Shown here one piece after another: positions 36,433 to 44,700 of a DNA stretch of 55,192 bases. Both the position numbers and the translations under genes were made by a program. Each line of letters opens with the position of its first letter. Position 1 is the first letter of the stretch. Below the pieces are notes generated by a model, which saw nothing but the letters and a program-made list of their open reading frames with translations, had not been told where the DNA came from and searched no databases. The stretch comes from Desulfovibrio sp. (GTDB lineage: Bacteria > Desulfobacterota > Desulfovibrionia > Desulfovibrionales > Desulfovibrionaceae): contig JAAUYU010000039.1 in assembly GCA_014804965.1 (NCBI GenBank), positions 1 to 55,192 on the forward strand. The letters run 5' to 3'.

Positions 36433-38259
36433 TCACTCCACGGTGACGCTCTTGGCGAGGTTGCGCGGCTGGTCCACATCCTTGCCGAGATAGTCCGCCA
36501 CCTCGTAGCTGAAAAGCTGGAGCGCGGGCAGGGCCGCGAAGGCCGCAAGCGGCGCGGGAAGATACGGGATGCGCCACACGTCGTCCGTGGCGAGCTCCAT
36601 GCCGGGATTGGTGAGCGCGATGACCTTGCCCTGCCTCGCCTGCACTTCCTCGATATTGGACTTCACCTTCGGGAAGAGCGCGTCGTCCAGCGCCAGCGCG
36701 AAGGTGGGGAAGGCCGGGTCGATGAGCGCGATGGGCCCGTGCTTCATCTCGCCCGCGGCGTAGCCCTCGGCGTGGATATAGGAGAGCTCCTTGAGCTTGA
36801 GCGCGCCCTCCAGCGCCAGCGGGAAGCAGTGCCCGCGGCCGAGATAGAAGAAATTGGCCGCCTGCGCGTACTTGAGCGCCAGCTCGCGCGCGGTCTTGTG
36901 CATCTGCGGCAAATGGTCGTCGAGCAGCGCGGGCAGCGACTGGAGCAGGCCGATGCGCTCCTTGCGGGCGGCCGCGTCGAGCGCGCCCGTGCGCTCGCTC
37001 CAATGGAGGGCCATGAGCGCGAGACTCAGCATCTGGCTGCACATGGCCTTGGTGGAGGCCACGCTGATTTCCGGGCCGGCCTGGGTGAAGAACACGGCGT
37101 CCGCCTCGCGCGCGATGGACGAGCCCACCACGTTGCACAGGCCGAGCACGGGCAGGCCCTGCTCCTTCATGAGCCGGAGCGCGGCCAGCGTGTCCGCCGT
37201 TTCGCCGCTCTGGCTGATGACGAGGCCCATCTCGCCCTCGCCGAAGCGCGGCTTCTCGCGGTAGCGGAACTCCGAGGCGATTTCCACCTGCACGGGGATG
37301 CCCGCCCAGGCCTCCAGCAGGTGGCGCCCCCAGAGCCCGGCATGGTAGGAAGTGCCGCAGGCCACCACATGGAGGCGCTTCGGCACGGGGAGCTGCGCGA
37401 TTTCGGGGAGCACCACGCCGTCGCCCGGGTGGGCCACGCGCCCGGCAAGGCCGTCGGTGATGACGCGCGGCTGCTCGAAGATTTCCTTGAGCATGAAGTG
37501 GCGGAAGCCGTCCTTTTGCGCGGCCTGCATGTCCCACTGGATGACCTGGGCCTCGCGCTCCACGGGCGTGAGGTCCGCAAGGCGGAAGATCCCGTGCTCC
37601 GACGCGGTGGCGCGCACGATCTCCCCGTCCTCCAGAAAGACCACCCGCCGCGTGTAGGGCAAAAAGGCCGGGATGTCCGAGGCCACGAAGTTCTCGCCCG
37701 TGCCGAGGCCGAGGATGAGCGGCGCGGACATGCGCGCCGCAAGGAGGGTATCCGGCTCCGCCACGTCGAGCAGGCACACGGCGTAGGCCCCGTGCGCCTC
37801 GCGCAATGCCTGGGCGAAGGCGTGGAGCAGGTCCGGCTCGGTCTTGCGTCGCTCGGCGATGAGGTTGACGAGCACCTCGGTGTCCGTCTCCGAATGGAAT
37901 TCGTAGCCCAGGGCCGCAAGCTCGGTCTTGAGCTCCTGATAATTCTCGATGATGCCGTTGTGGACGAGCGCGAGGGTGCCGTCATTGGCAAGGTGCGGGT
38001 GCGCGTTGCGCTCCGCCGGGACGCCGTGGGTGGCCCAGCGGGTGTGGCCCATGGCGCAGGTGGCGGTGACGGCCGGGGAATCGGCGAGCTTTTCCTTGAG
38101 GGCCGAAAGCTTGCCCTTGGCCCTGAGCACATGGAGCTGGCCCAGCTGCTCCCAGGCCACGCCCGCGGAATCATAGCCGCGGTATTCCAGCCGCTCCAGC
38201 CCCTCCACCACCACGGGAACCGCCGGGCGATGCCCCACATAGCCGATGATGCCGCACAT
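36433..38259 (-). CDS. glmS: Glutamine:fructose-6-phosphate aminotransferase
   Basis: Makes glucosamine-6-phosphate, the first step of UDP-GlcNAc supply for peptidoglycan and lipopolysaccharide. The 608-residue enzyme starts MCGIIGYVG, with Cys2 as nucleophile after removal of Met. GHTRWATHG and LEGCPAL-type substrate contacts (LVHNGIIENYQELK) mark the glutaminase half. Two SIS domains follow, with the isomerase loops CGTSYHAGLWGRHLLE and SQSGETADTLAALR, and the typical C-terminus ending NLAKSVTVE. A glmS ribozyme is not expected in this lineage and none was seen. It lies 27 bases downstream of ppiD on the same strand. Confidence 0.98.
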   Translation of the reverse strand: MCGIIGYVGHRPAVPVVVEGLERLEYRGYDSAGVAWEQLGQLHVLRAKGKLSALKEKLADSPAVTATCAMGHTRWATHGVPAERNAHPHLANDGTLALVHNGIIENYQELKTELAALGYEFHSETDTEVLVNLIAERRKTEPDLLHAFAQALREAHGAYAVCLLDVAEPDTLLAARMSAPLILGLGTGENFVASDIPAFLPYTRRVVFLEDGEIVRATASEHGIFRLADLTPVEREAQVIQWDMQAAQKDGFRHFMLKEIFEQPRVITDGLAGRVAHPGDGVVLPEIAQLPVPKRLHVVACGTSYHAGLWGRHLLEAWAGIPVQVEIASEFRYREKPRFGEGEMGLVISQSGETADTLAALRLMKEQGLPVLGLCNVVGSSIAREADAVFFTQAGPEISVASTKAMCSQMLSLALMALHWSERTGALDAAARKERIGLLQSLPALLDDHLPQMHKTARELALKYAQAANFFYLGRGHCFPLALEGALKLKELSYIHAEGYAAGEMKHGPIALIDPAFPTFALALDDALFPKVKSNIEEVQARQGKVIALTNPGMELATDDVWRIPYLPAPLAAFAALPALQLFSYEVADYLGKDVDQPRNLAKSVTVE

Positions 38260-38286
38260 GGATGCCTCCGGGACGCGGGGCCGCGC

Positions 38287-40206
38287 CTACATGTTCACGC
38301 GGTCAACGAGGTTGCTGTTGACCACTTCCACCTTGGCCTTGTCGGCGAGGCTCTGGATAAAGATGGCATAGACGGCGTCCTCGCGCTCGCGCTTCACGCC
38401 CTCGGCCAGCGCCTCGGCCACGCTCTCGAAGCCCGCGTCGTCGGGCGGGAGCACCTTGGCCACGCGGCAGATGAGCGCGCCCGGTCCCTCCGGGCCCGTG
38501 ACGCTGTAGACGCGGGTGAGCCAGTCGCCGGGCTTGTCCGTGAAGATGGCCGCCGTGAGCGCCGGGTCCTGCGCGAAGTCCGCAAGGCTGCCCCCGCGTT
38601 CCACCACGGGCGCGACCCTGACGCCGAGCTTTTTGGCCTCGGCCTCGGCAAGCGGACCGTTCTTGAGCCCCGCGAGCGTGGCCTGCGCACTCGCCAGCGC
38701 GTCGGCAAGCGCCTTTTCTGCGGAAAGCCGCTTCACGATGCCTTCCTTCACCTCGGCGAAGGGCTTCGTGGACGGCGGCTCCGTGGCAAGCACGCGCGCG
38801 ACGAGGTAGCTGTCGCCCGCCTCGAGAGCGCTGTCCACGGGAAGGCCCGCCCCGGCCGCAAGCAGGGCCTCGGCCCCCTCGGGCTTGACGCCGAGCTTTT
38901 CCATGAGGCCCTCCCTGTCGAGGAAGCCGCTCTCCGCGGCCTTGAGGCCGTGGCGTTCCGCGCTCTCGGCGAGAGGCTTGTTGAGGATATTGTCCTCGAT
39001 GAGGCTGTCGAGCGCCTCGTGGAGCTTGTCCGAGCCCTGCTCGAAGGCCGCGCCCTTGCGCGCCTCGGCAATGACCTTTTCAAAGTCCTGCACGCCGCCG
39101 GGCGTCTTTTCCTCCACAAGGATGAGGTGATAGCCGAAGGGGCTGCGCACCGGCTCCGAGATCGTGCCCGGCTCGAGGGCGAAGGCCGCCTCCTCGAAGG
39201 CGGGAACCGTCTTGCCGCGCGTGATCCAGCCGAGCTCGCCGCCCGGGCCCGCCGCGCCCTCGGGGTTCACCGCGTCGGCGACCTTGGCGAAGGTCTCCCC
39301 GGCCTTGAGGCGCGCCTGGGCCGCGGCGAGCGCCCCGCGGGCCGCCTCTTCGGCCGCCGCGTCGGCATCGGCGGGGAGCGGCACGAGGATATGGGCCGCG
39401 CGCACCTGCTCCGGCTGCTCGAAGTGGCTCCTGTTGGCCTCGTACCAGGCGCGGGCGTCGGCCTCGCTGATGGTTTCGGGCTTGACCAGCTCCTCCGGGC
39501 GCACGGCCACATAGGCCACATTGACCTGCGCGGGGATGGCAAAATCCGCCTTGTGGCCGTCATACCAGGCCTGCGCCTCGGCATCGGTCACCTGCACCTT
39601 GTCGGCAAAGCGGCTTGCGGGCACGAAGATATAGTCCACGCTGCGGCGCTCGCGCAAAAAGTCATAGCGGTGGCGGGCCTCGTCCGGGTCCGTCCAGGCC
39701 GGGGCCGTGACGAGGGCGTAAATCTTGCCCGCCAGGAGCTCGTCCGCCAGTTCCTTCTCGTACTGGGCCGGGCTCTTGCGCTGGGCGGCGAGCACGCGGG
39801 TGTAGGCGTCCGGGTCGAAGCGGCCCTTGTCGTCCTGGAAGGCGCGCATCTTGCCCACGGCCTGGCGCAGCTCCACCGGGGTGACGGTGATGCCCGCGCG
39901 CTCGGCCTCCTGCAGGACGAGGGTCTGGCGGATGAGGTCGTTGAGCACGGTGCGGCCGAGGTGGTCGCGGATGAGCTGCTCGCGGGTGAGGCCGGGATTG
40001 GTGCGGAGCAGGTATTCCTCGGCGTTGCGATAGGCGCGCTCGAACTCCTGCGCCAGGATGGGCTGGCCGTTCACCATTGCGACCACATTGCTGTAGTCCC
40101 GGTCATTGAAATTGCCCACGCCCCAGAAGACGAAAACAAGGATGATGACGCCGAAGGCCACCTTGACGCCGAAGGACTGGGCGCTGGTGCGGATATATTC
40201 AAGCAT
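38287..40206 (-). CDS. ppiD: PpiD/SurA-type periplasmic peptidyl-prolyl isomerase
   Basis: Inner-membrane-anchored chaperone that helps proteins leaving the Sec channel. The 639-residue protein has a short cytoplasmic segment, one membrane helix (VAFGVIILVFVFWGVGNF, residues about 16-33), then a SurA_N-like helical domain (VNGQPILAQEFERAYRN). A parvulin PPIC domain at about 265-370 shows RAAHILVPLP, GELGWITRG and PFGYHLILVEEK. A long C-terminal helical domain follows, ending in VDRVNM. Parvulin domains of PpiD are often inactive; catalytic status is unclear here. A clear promoter precedes the gene at 40261-40289. glmS follows. Confidence 0.92.
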   Translation of the reverse strand: MLEYIRTSAQSFGVKVAFGVIILVFVFWGVGNFNDRDYSNVVAMVNGQPILAQEFERAYRNAEEYLLRTNPGLTREQLIRDHLGRTVLNDLIRQTLVLQEAERAGITVTPVELRQAVGKMRAFQDDKGRFDPDAYTRVLAAQRKSPAQYEKELADELLAGKIYALVTAPAWTDPDEARHRYDFLRERRSVDYIFVPASRFADKVQVTDAEAQAWYDGHKADFAIPAQVNVAYVAVRPEELVKPETISEADARAWYEANRSHFEQPEQVRAAHILVPLPADADAAAEEAARGALAAAQARLKAGETFAKVADAVNPEGAAGPGGELGWITRGKTVPAFEEAAFALEPGTISEPVRSPFGYHLILVEEKTPGGVQDFEKVIAEARKGAAFEQGSDKLHEALDSLIEDNILNKPLAESAERHGLKAAESGFLDREGLMEKLGVKPEGAEALLAAGAGLPVDSALEAGDSYLVARVLATEPPSTKPFAEVKEGIVKRLSAEKALADALASAQATLAGLKNGPLAEAEAKKLGVRVAPVVERGGSLADFAQDPALTAAIFTDKPGDWLTRVYSVTGPEGPGALICRVAKVLPPDDAGFESVAEALAEGVKREREDAVYAIFIQSLADKAKVEVVNSNLVDRVNM

Positions 40207-40218
40207 GGACGCTCCCGG

Positions 40219-40236
40219 CTGCGGTGCTCGCCGCAG
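40219..40236 (-). repeat. Leader hairpin of ppiD
   Basis: CTGCGG (40219-40224) and CCGCAG (40231-40236) pair around six bases, 13 bases before the ppiD start codon. It could affect initiation. No U-run follows, so it is not a typical terminator. Confidence 0.35.
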
Positions 40237-40260
40237 AAAAAGAGGACTTGCGAAAGCGGC

Positions 40261-40289
40261 ACTATACGCGCCGGCGCGGCAAATTTCAA
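40261..40289 (-). promoter_or_regulatory. Strong sigma70-like promoter of ppiD-glmS operon
   Basis: On the minus strand TTGAAA (40289-40284), spacer of 17 bases, TATAGT (40266-40261). Near-consensus in both boxes and spacing. It would drive ppiD, then glmS and the two downstream genes. Confidence 0.7.
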
Positions 40290-40353
40290 GAAAGCCGCAG
40301 AGGGCAGCAACGGAGAAGTCGCGCAGCGCGGCAGGCGGGGATGCGGGGCGCGG

Positions 40354-41376
40354 CTAGCGCGGCTCCACGCCGGGCGGGCAGGGGCGGCCGCCCCCGCACT
40401 GGGTGGTGCCCGCCTCGCCGAGCCCGGTGTCCACGGGCAGGCTCTCGTCGCGGGGCGTGTCATCCACGGGCGCGCTACGGACCGGACGCGCGGCCGCGGC
40501 GGGGCTGCGCGGCTGCTGGCTGCGCTCCACGCGCTCGCGGATGTCGCCGGGAAGGCCCCGCTGCTCGAAGAAGGGCACGCCCTGCGAACCTGCGGCGAAG
40601 ATGTGCGCCTTGTTGCGTAACAGGCGGAAGCGCAACAGCAGCATGTCCGGGCGCCAGGCGGCGAAGCCCGAGGGGGCCTGGGCGTTCTGGCTCTGGGCCA
40701 GGGCCTGCGCGATATTGAGGCCCTCGTCGAGGAGGCTGCGCATCCGCGCCACCTTCCAGACGTCGGCCTCGGTCTCGGCGAGCGGGTAGAAGGCCACGTC
40801 CACATTGCCGGAAAGGGCGTTGATGCCCTCGATGCAATAGCGGCAGGAGGGCGAGAAGAACATGCGCGTGACCGCATTCTCGCTTTCGTCGAGGATGGGC
40901 CAGACATCGGCCTGCGAGCGGGCCACGGCCCCCACATTGATGACAAAGAGCGCCGCCCAGACCCAGAGCAGGACGGAGTGGTGTCTGGTCTCGGGGCGCA
41001 TCCGGCTTTGCGGGGCAGGCACGCGGCGCAGGAGGAAATAGATGATGGCAAAGAGCGCCGCAGCCACGAGACAGCTGATACAGGGCGCGGTGAAGGCCAT
41101 GAGCAGCAAGAGGCAGATGTCGCCCGCAAGGGCGAGGCCCGCGAGGATGCGGCCCCACTCGGCCGCGCCCAGCAGGGAAAGCCCGGCGAGCGCCCCGAAG
41201 GCCGCCGTGCCGAACCACCAGAGGGAAATGCCCGCGACGGTGAAGTCCTGATACAGGGTACAGCCGGTGGTGACGCAGAAATTGACGGCATTGCCGAGTG
41301 CGCTCCACACGCAGAATGCGGTGCCGAGGAGCGCGAAAAACAGGGGGCCGGCGAGGATGGCGTGATTTTTGTTCAT
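40354..41376 (-). CDS. VKOR-like disulfide reductase/oxidase with thioredoxin-like tail
   Basis: A 340-residue membrane protein of the vitamin K epoxide reductase family. Predicted four or five helices carry Cys34 and Cys39 (NFCVTTGCTLYQ) in the periplasmic loop and the active-site CISC pair (Cys99, Cys102). A further segment after residue 165 contains FFSPSCRYC (Cys178, Cys181) as in a thioredoxin-like partner domain. The tail has two more cysteines (TQCGGGRPC). VKOR homologues pass electrons from periplasmic thiols to quinone and replace DsbB. The ATG at 41376 is preferred; a TTG at 41400 is possible. It is upstream of ppiD (147 bases), hinting at a role in periplasmic folding. Confidence 0.82.
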   Translation of the reverse strand: MNKNHAILAGPLFFALLGTAFCVWSALGNAVNFCVTTGCTLYQDFTVAGISLWWFGTAAFGALAGLSLLGAAEWGRILAGLALAGDICLLLLMAFTAPCISCLVAAALFAIIYFLLRRVPAPQSRMRPETRHHSVLLWVWAALFVINVGAVARSQADVWPILDESENAVTRMFFSPSCRYCIEGINALSGNVDVAFYPLAETEADVWKVARMRSLLDEGLNIAQALAQSQNAQAPSGFAAWRPDMLLLRFRLLRNKAHIFAAGSQGVPFFEQRGLPGDIRERVERSQQPRSPAAAARPVRSAPVDDTPRDESLPVDTGLGEAGTTQCGGGRPCPPGVEPR

Positions 41377-41772
41377 GGCAAATGCTGACGCTTTCCGCAA
41401 AGAACTGTGCTGGGCTTGCCCTCACGGGCGCAACGCAAGCGGCCCGGCCCGTGGCCGCGCCGATAGTCATCATGCCGCAAGGCTTTACGATAGAAGTTTT
41501 TGCAGTTTTCGTAAAGACGAAAAGACGGTGCGCCCCCGGCGAAACGGCGCTTCGCAACCGTTAGGGCATTTTCGCCTTCCGGCCGGGGCCAGCGCGTGGC
41601 GGGCACCCGTGTGACGGAGGAGGCGGAAGCGCCTCTTGAACTCTGGCAGGCAGGGGGCTACAAAGGAAACAGGGAATCGTTTATGATATATCCAAAAGCG
41701 CATTAGCCTCTTGAGGTAGCTTGGCGCCCGGTGGCAGGCACCGCCAAACGCCGGAAATAACGGGGAACCGCC
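41377..41772. other. 396-base gap before the large ATPase/helicase gene
   Basis: No gene supported. It contains an 8-bp inverted repeat, CTTTACGA (41483-41490) and TCGTAAAG (41509-41516) with 18 bases between. A possible -10 TATGAT (41682-41687) lies 86 bases before the ATG of the next gene, but no good -35 was found. A GGGGA near 41762 serves as a weak ribosome-binding site. GC content drops clearly in part of this interval. Confidence 0.5.
41483..41516. promoter_or_regulatory. Inverted repeat CTTTACGA/TCGTAAAG
   Basis: Perfect 8-bp arms separated by 18 bases, in an AT-rich patch about 260 bases before the sacsin-like gene. The size and spacing would suit an operator bound by a dimeric regulator or an RNA stem. 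No matching regulator gene is adjacent, so its role is open. Confidence 0.35.
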
Positions 41773-44700
41773 ATGAAAGAAGAGCAGAGGGAATATTTTT
41801 CGCGCCTTACCGCCAAAAGGACGAAGTCCGCGGAAACGCTCCATGACGATGTTGCCTTTCACGGAGTGAAGGACGGCGCCGTGGGAAAATACAGGGAACA
41901 GGCGCACTTTCTTTATGAACTCCTGCAAAACGCCGATGACGCCGGCGCAAGCGAAACGCGTTTTGAACTGGAGGAGGACAGGCTGCTTTTTTTCCACAAC
42001 GGCACGCGTCACTTCAACATCACTGATCCCGAGTCCGAAAATGAGGACCTTGCCAAAGGGCAAATCGGCGACGTCAACGCCATCTGTACCATTGGCGCTT
42101 CGGCCAAGAAGGACGAGGAAAACACCATTGGAAAGTTCGGCGTCGGCTTCAAGGCGGTATTTCAATACACAACGCGTCCGGAAATTTATGATTCTGAATT
42201 TTCTTTTTGTATTGAAAACTTTCTTGTCCCCCGTGTAATAGGGCATGACCATGGGTTACGCCGCCCCGAGGAAACGCTCTTCATCTTCCCCTTTGACCAT
42301 CCTGACCGTGAGGCGAAAGCGGCATTCACGGATATTTCCCAAAAGTTGCGCAGCCTGACCTTTCCCCTTCTGTTCTTGAACAATCTTCAAAGCCTGCATT
42401 TCAGAATCAAGGATAAGCGCGGCGCCTATTCCAAAAAAATCCTTGAACGGGAAGTGGTGGGCGACTGTATCTTTGAAGATACCGAGCTCCTATATGAATA
42501 TGAGGGAAAAAGGGAAACGCGCACGCTTTTTTGCTACTCACAAAAATTCAACGATACGTTACGCTACACCGTCGGCTTCTTCCATGCGGACGGGAAATTA
42601 TACGCCAAGGCCCACCCGGCGTTCTGCTATTTCCCCACCAAGGAGACAACGAACCTCAACTTCATACTGCACGCGCCCTTCAGGCTCACGGACAGCCGGG
42701 AAGGCATCCTCGCGGGCAGCGGGCACAACAAGGACCTGATCCGCCGGCTGGCGGCGCTGGCGGCGGCCGCCCTCCCCCACATCAGGGATTTGGGGCTCAG
42801 GCGCGGGTGCCGGTACATTGATGACGACATTTTCACCATCCTTCCCTATAAGGCGCCCGGTGAGGACAACAGGGACAGCATCTCCTTCCGGCCATTCTAT
42901 GAAAAGATCCAGGAGGCCTTCGCCTCCGGCAAGGACGCCATCATTCCCGCGCAAGATGGCTATGCCGGCCCCGCGGACGCCATCTGGGCTGCCGTGCCGG
43001 AACTCCCCAGGGTGTTTTCCAACGAGCAGTTGCGGGAGCTCAGCGGCATAGCCACCGCCCGCTGGGTATTCTGCAGCCTCGGACGCGACGATATCCAGGA
43101 CCGGGACAAGGAGCTCGCCGCGCATATCGGCGGGATGATCCGCGGTTTTCTCGGTGAAGACGCCATTCTCAAGGGCAGGAGAAAAGGCCAGGAGTTGCCG
43201 GTTCCGGGCATCACCGCGGAGTTCATGGAAAGGCAGTGCCTTGACTGGTGGCATGCCTTTTACGCGTGGCTGGCTGACCCGCGCGGGAAAAACCGGCGGG
43301 AGCTCGCCAAAAGGGCGCCCGTGCTCATCGACGAGCAGGGAAAGGCCTGCATCCCCTTTGATGATGGCGATCATCCGCAAATCTTCCTCTCGGGCGACCC
43401 GGGAGACATGTGCCGGCGCGTCCTCCAACAGCTCCTCGACAGGCAGGAGACCGCCAGGTTTCTGCAGGACTTCGGGCTCGGCGAGGCAAAACCGTTCGAC
43501 AGGATGCTCCTGAGCATCCTCCCGGCCTACAGAGAGGGCAAAAGCCGGGATTTCAAGAATGATTTTCTCCTGTTCTTCGATTGGTACAAGGGGCCAAAAA
43601 CGGACGCTGAAAGGGAAGAGGGGTTTGAAGCTCTCCGCGACTGTCCTTTTTTATTGGCCCAGGATGATGGCAACCTCTACAGGCCTCTGGATTTATACTA
43701 CCCAAAAAGACATCTGAAAGACTGGTTCAGCTGCTCTGGACACGCCAAATATATTGATCTTTCCGTATATCTCACCCTTATCGGTCCTGGCGAGAAAAAA
43801 CTCCTGGTAAAATTTCTTGGGGAATTACAGGTGGCCCACTATCCCCGCCTCTTGCAAAGGGACCTGTCCCGTGAACAGGCCCTGGCCTTGAAAACGGACT
43901 GGACAAAACTTGCCCACCGGCAGGATGAGCACACCTGGCGCGAATGGTATCTGGACGGCATGGATGCCCTGCTCGACATGGCCCAGACGGCCCCCGGCGC
44001 TTCACGGCTGCTGGTCGCCACCCTCCGGAAACTGCTAAAGGAGGGCACTCTACCGCACGGAGCCTCACTTGCTGGCGACGTTCCCCACCTCCTGGGCGGT
44101 GTCCATACCTATGTATACCACAAGGAAAGGACGGAATTTTTTGAAGCCAGCCAGAGTCGCAAGTTGCGCACGCTGCCATGGATGGAAAATGGCAACGGCG
44201 GATTTGTAACCCCCGCCGCCCTCGGGAGCGACGGGATAAAGAAGGTGTACAGGACTGAGCTGGCTGGCCGGTATCAGCTGTGCCGCTTTTTGGAGAGCGG
44301 ACAAAATGCGCTGGGAAGCGTCCAGGATATTCCGGCCTATGCGCAAAGGCTGGGCCTGACCCCCGAAGAAGCTCGCGTGGCCCTTGAGCGTTTTGCAGAG
44401 GCGAAAGACCGGACCGCCCCATCTTTCGATGAGATGGCTTCCGCCGCCGGGGACACTTCCCGGGAGCAAAAGGTGAAAAACCTTTTCCGGAAAGTGTACC
44501 GTGACTTAAAAACGCCCGCGAGCGCCCTCCAGACATCGCAAGCGCCGGAAAACCCGGAGGAGACCGTCCTGGACGACGAATACACCCTGCCCTCGGTAAA
44601 ACTGAAGGAAAGGATCGAGCGCCGGCAGCGGCAGGCGGAGGCGGAAATCCGGGACCTGGTCGAGGTTGGCGAGCAGTGGGACAGGGCCGCGAGGGCGCCC

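Noticed and set aside
35578-40620. A 1680-codon open frame on the plus strand
   Set aside because: It is entirely antisense to rimO, the possible peptidase, glmS and ppiD. It is low-complexity (His, Arg, Glu, Gly), has no recognisable domain, and is expected from very high GC.
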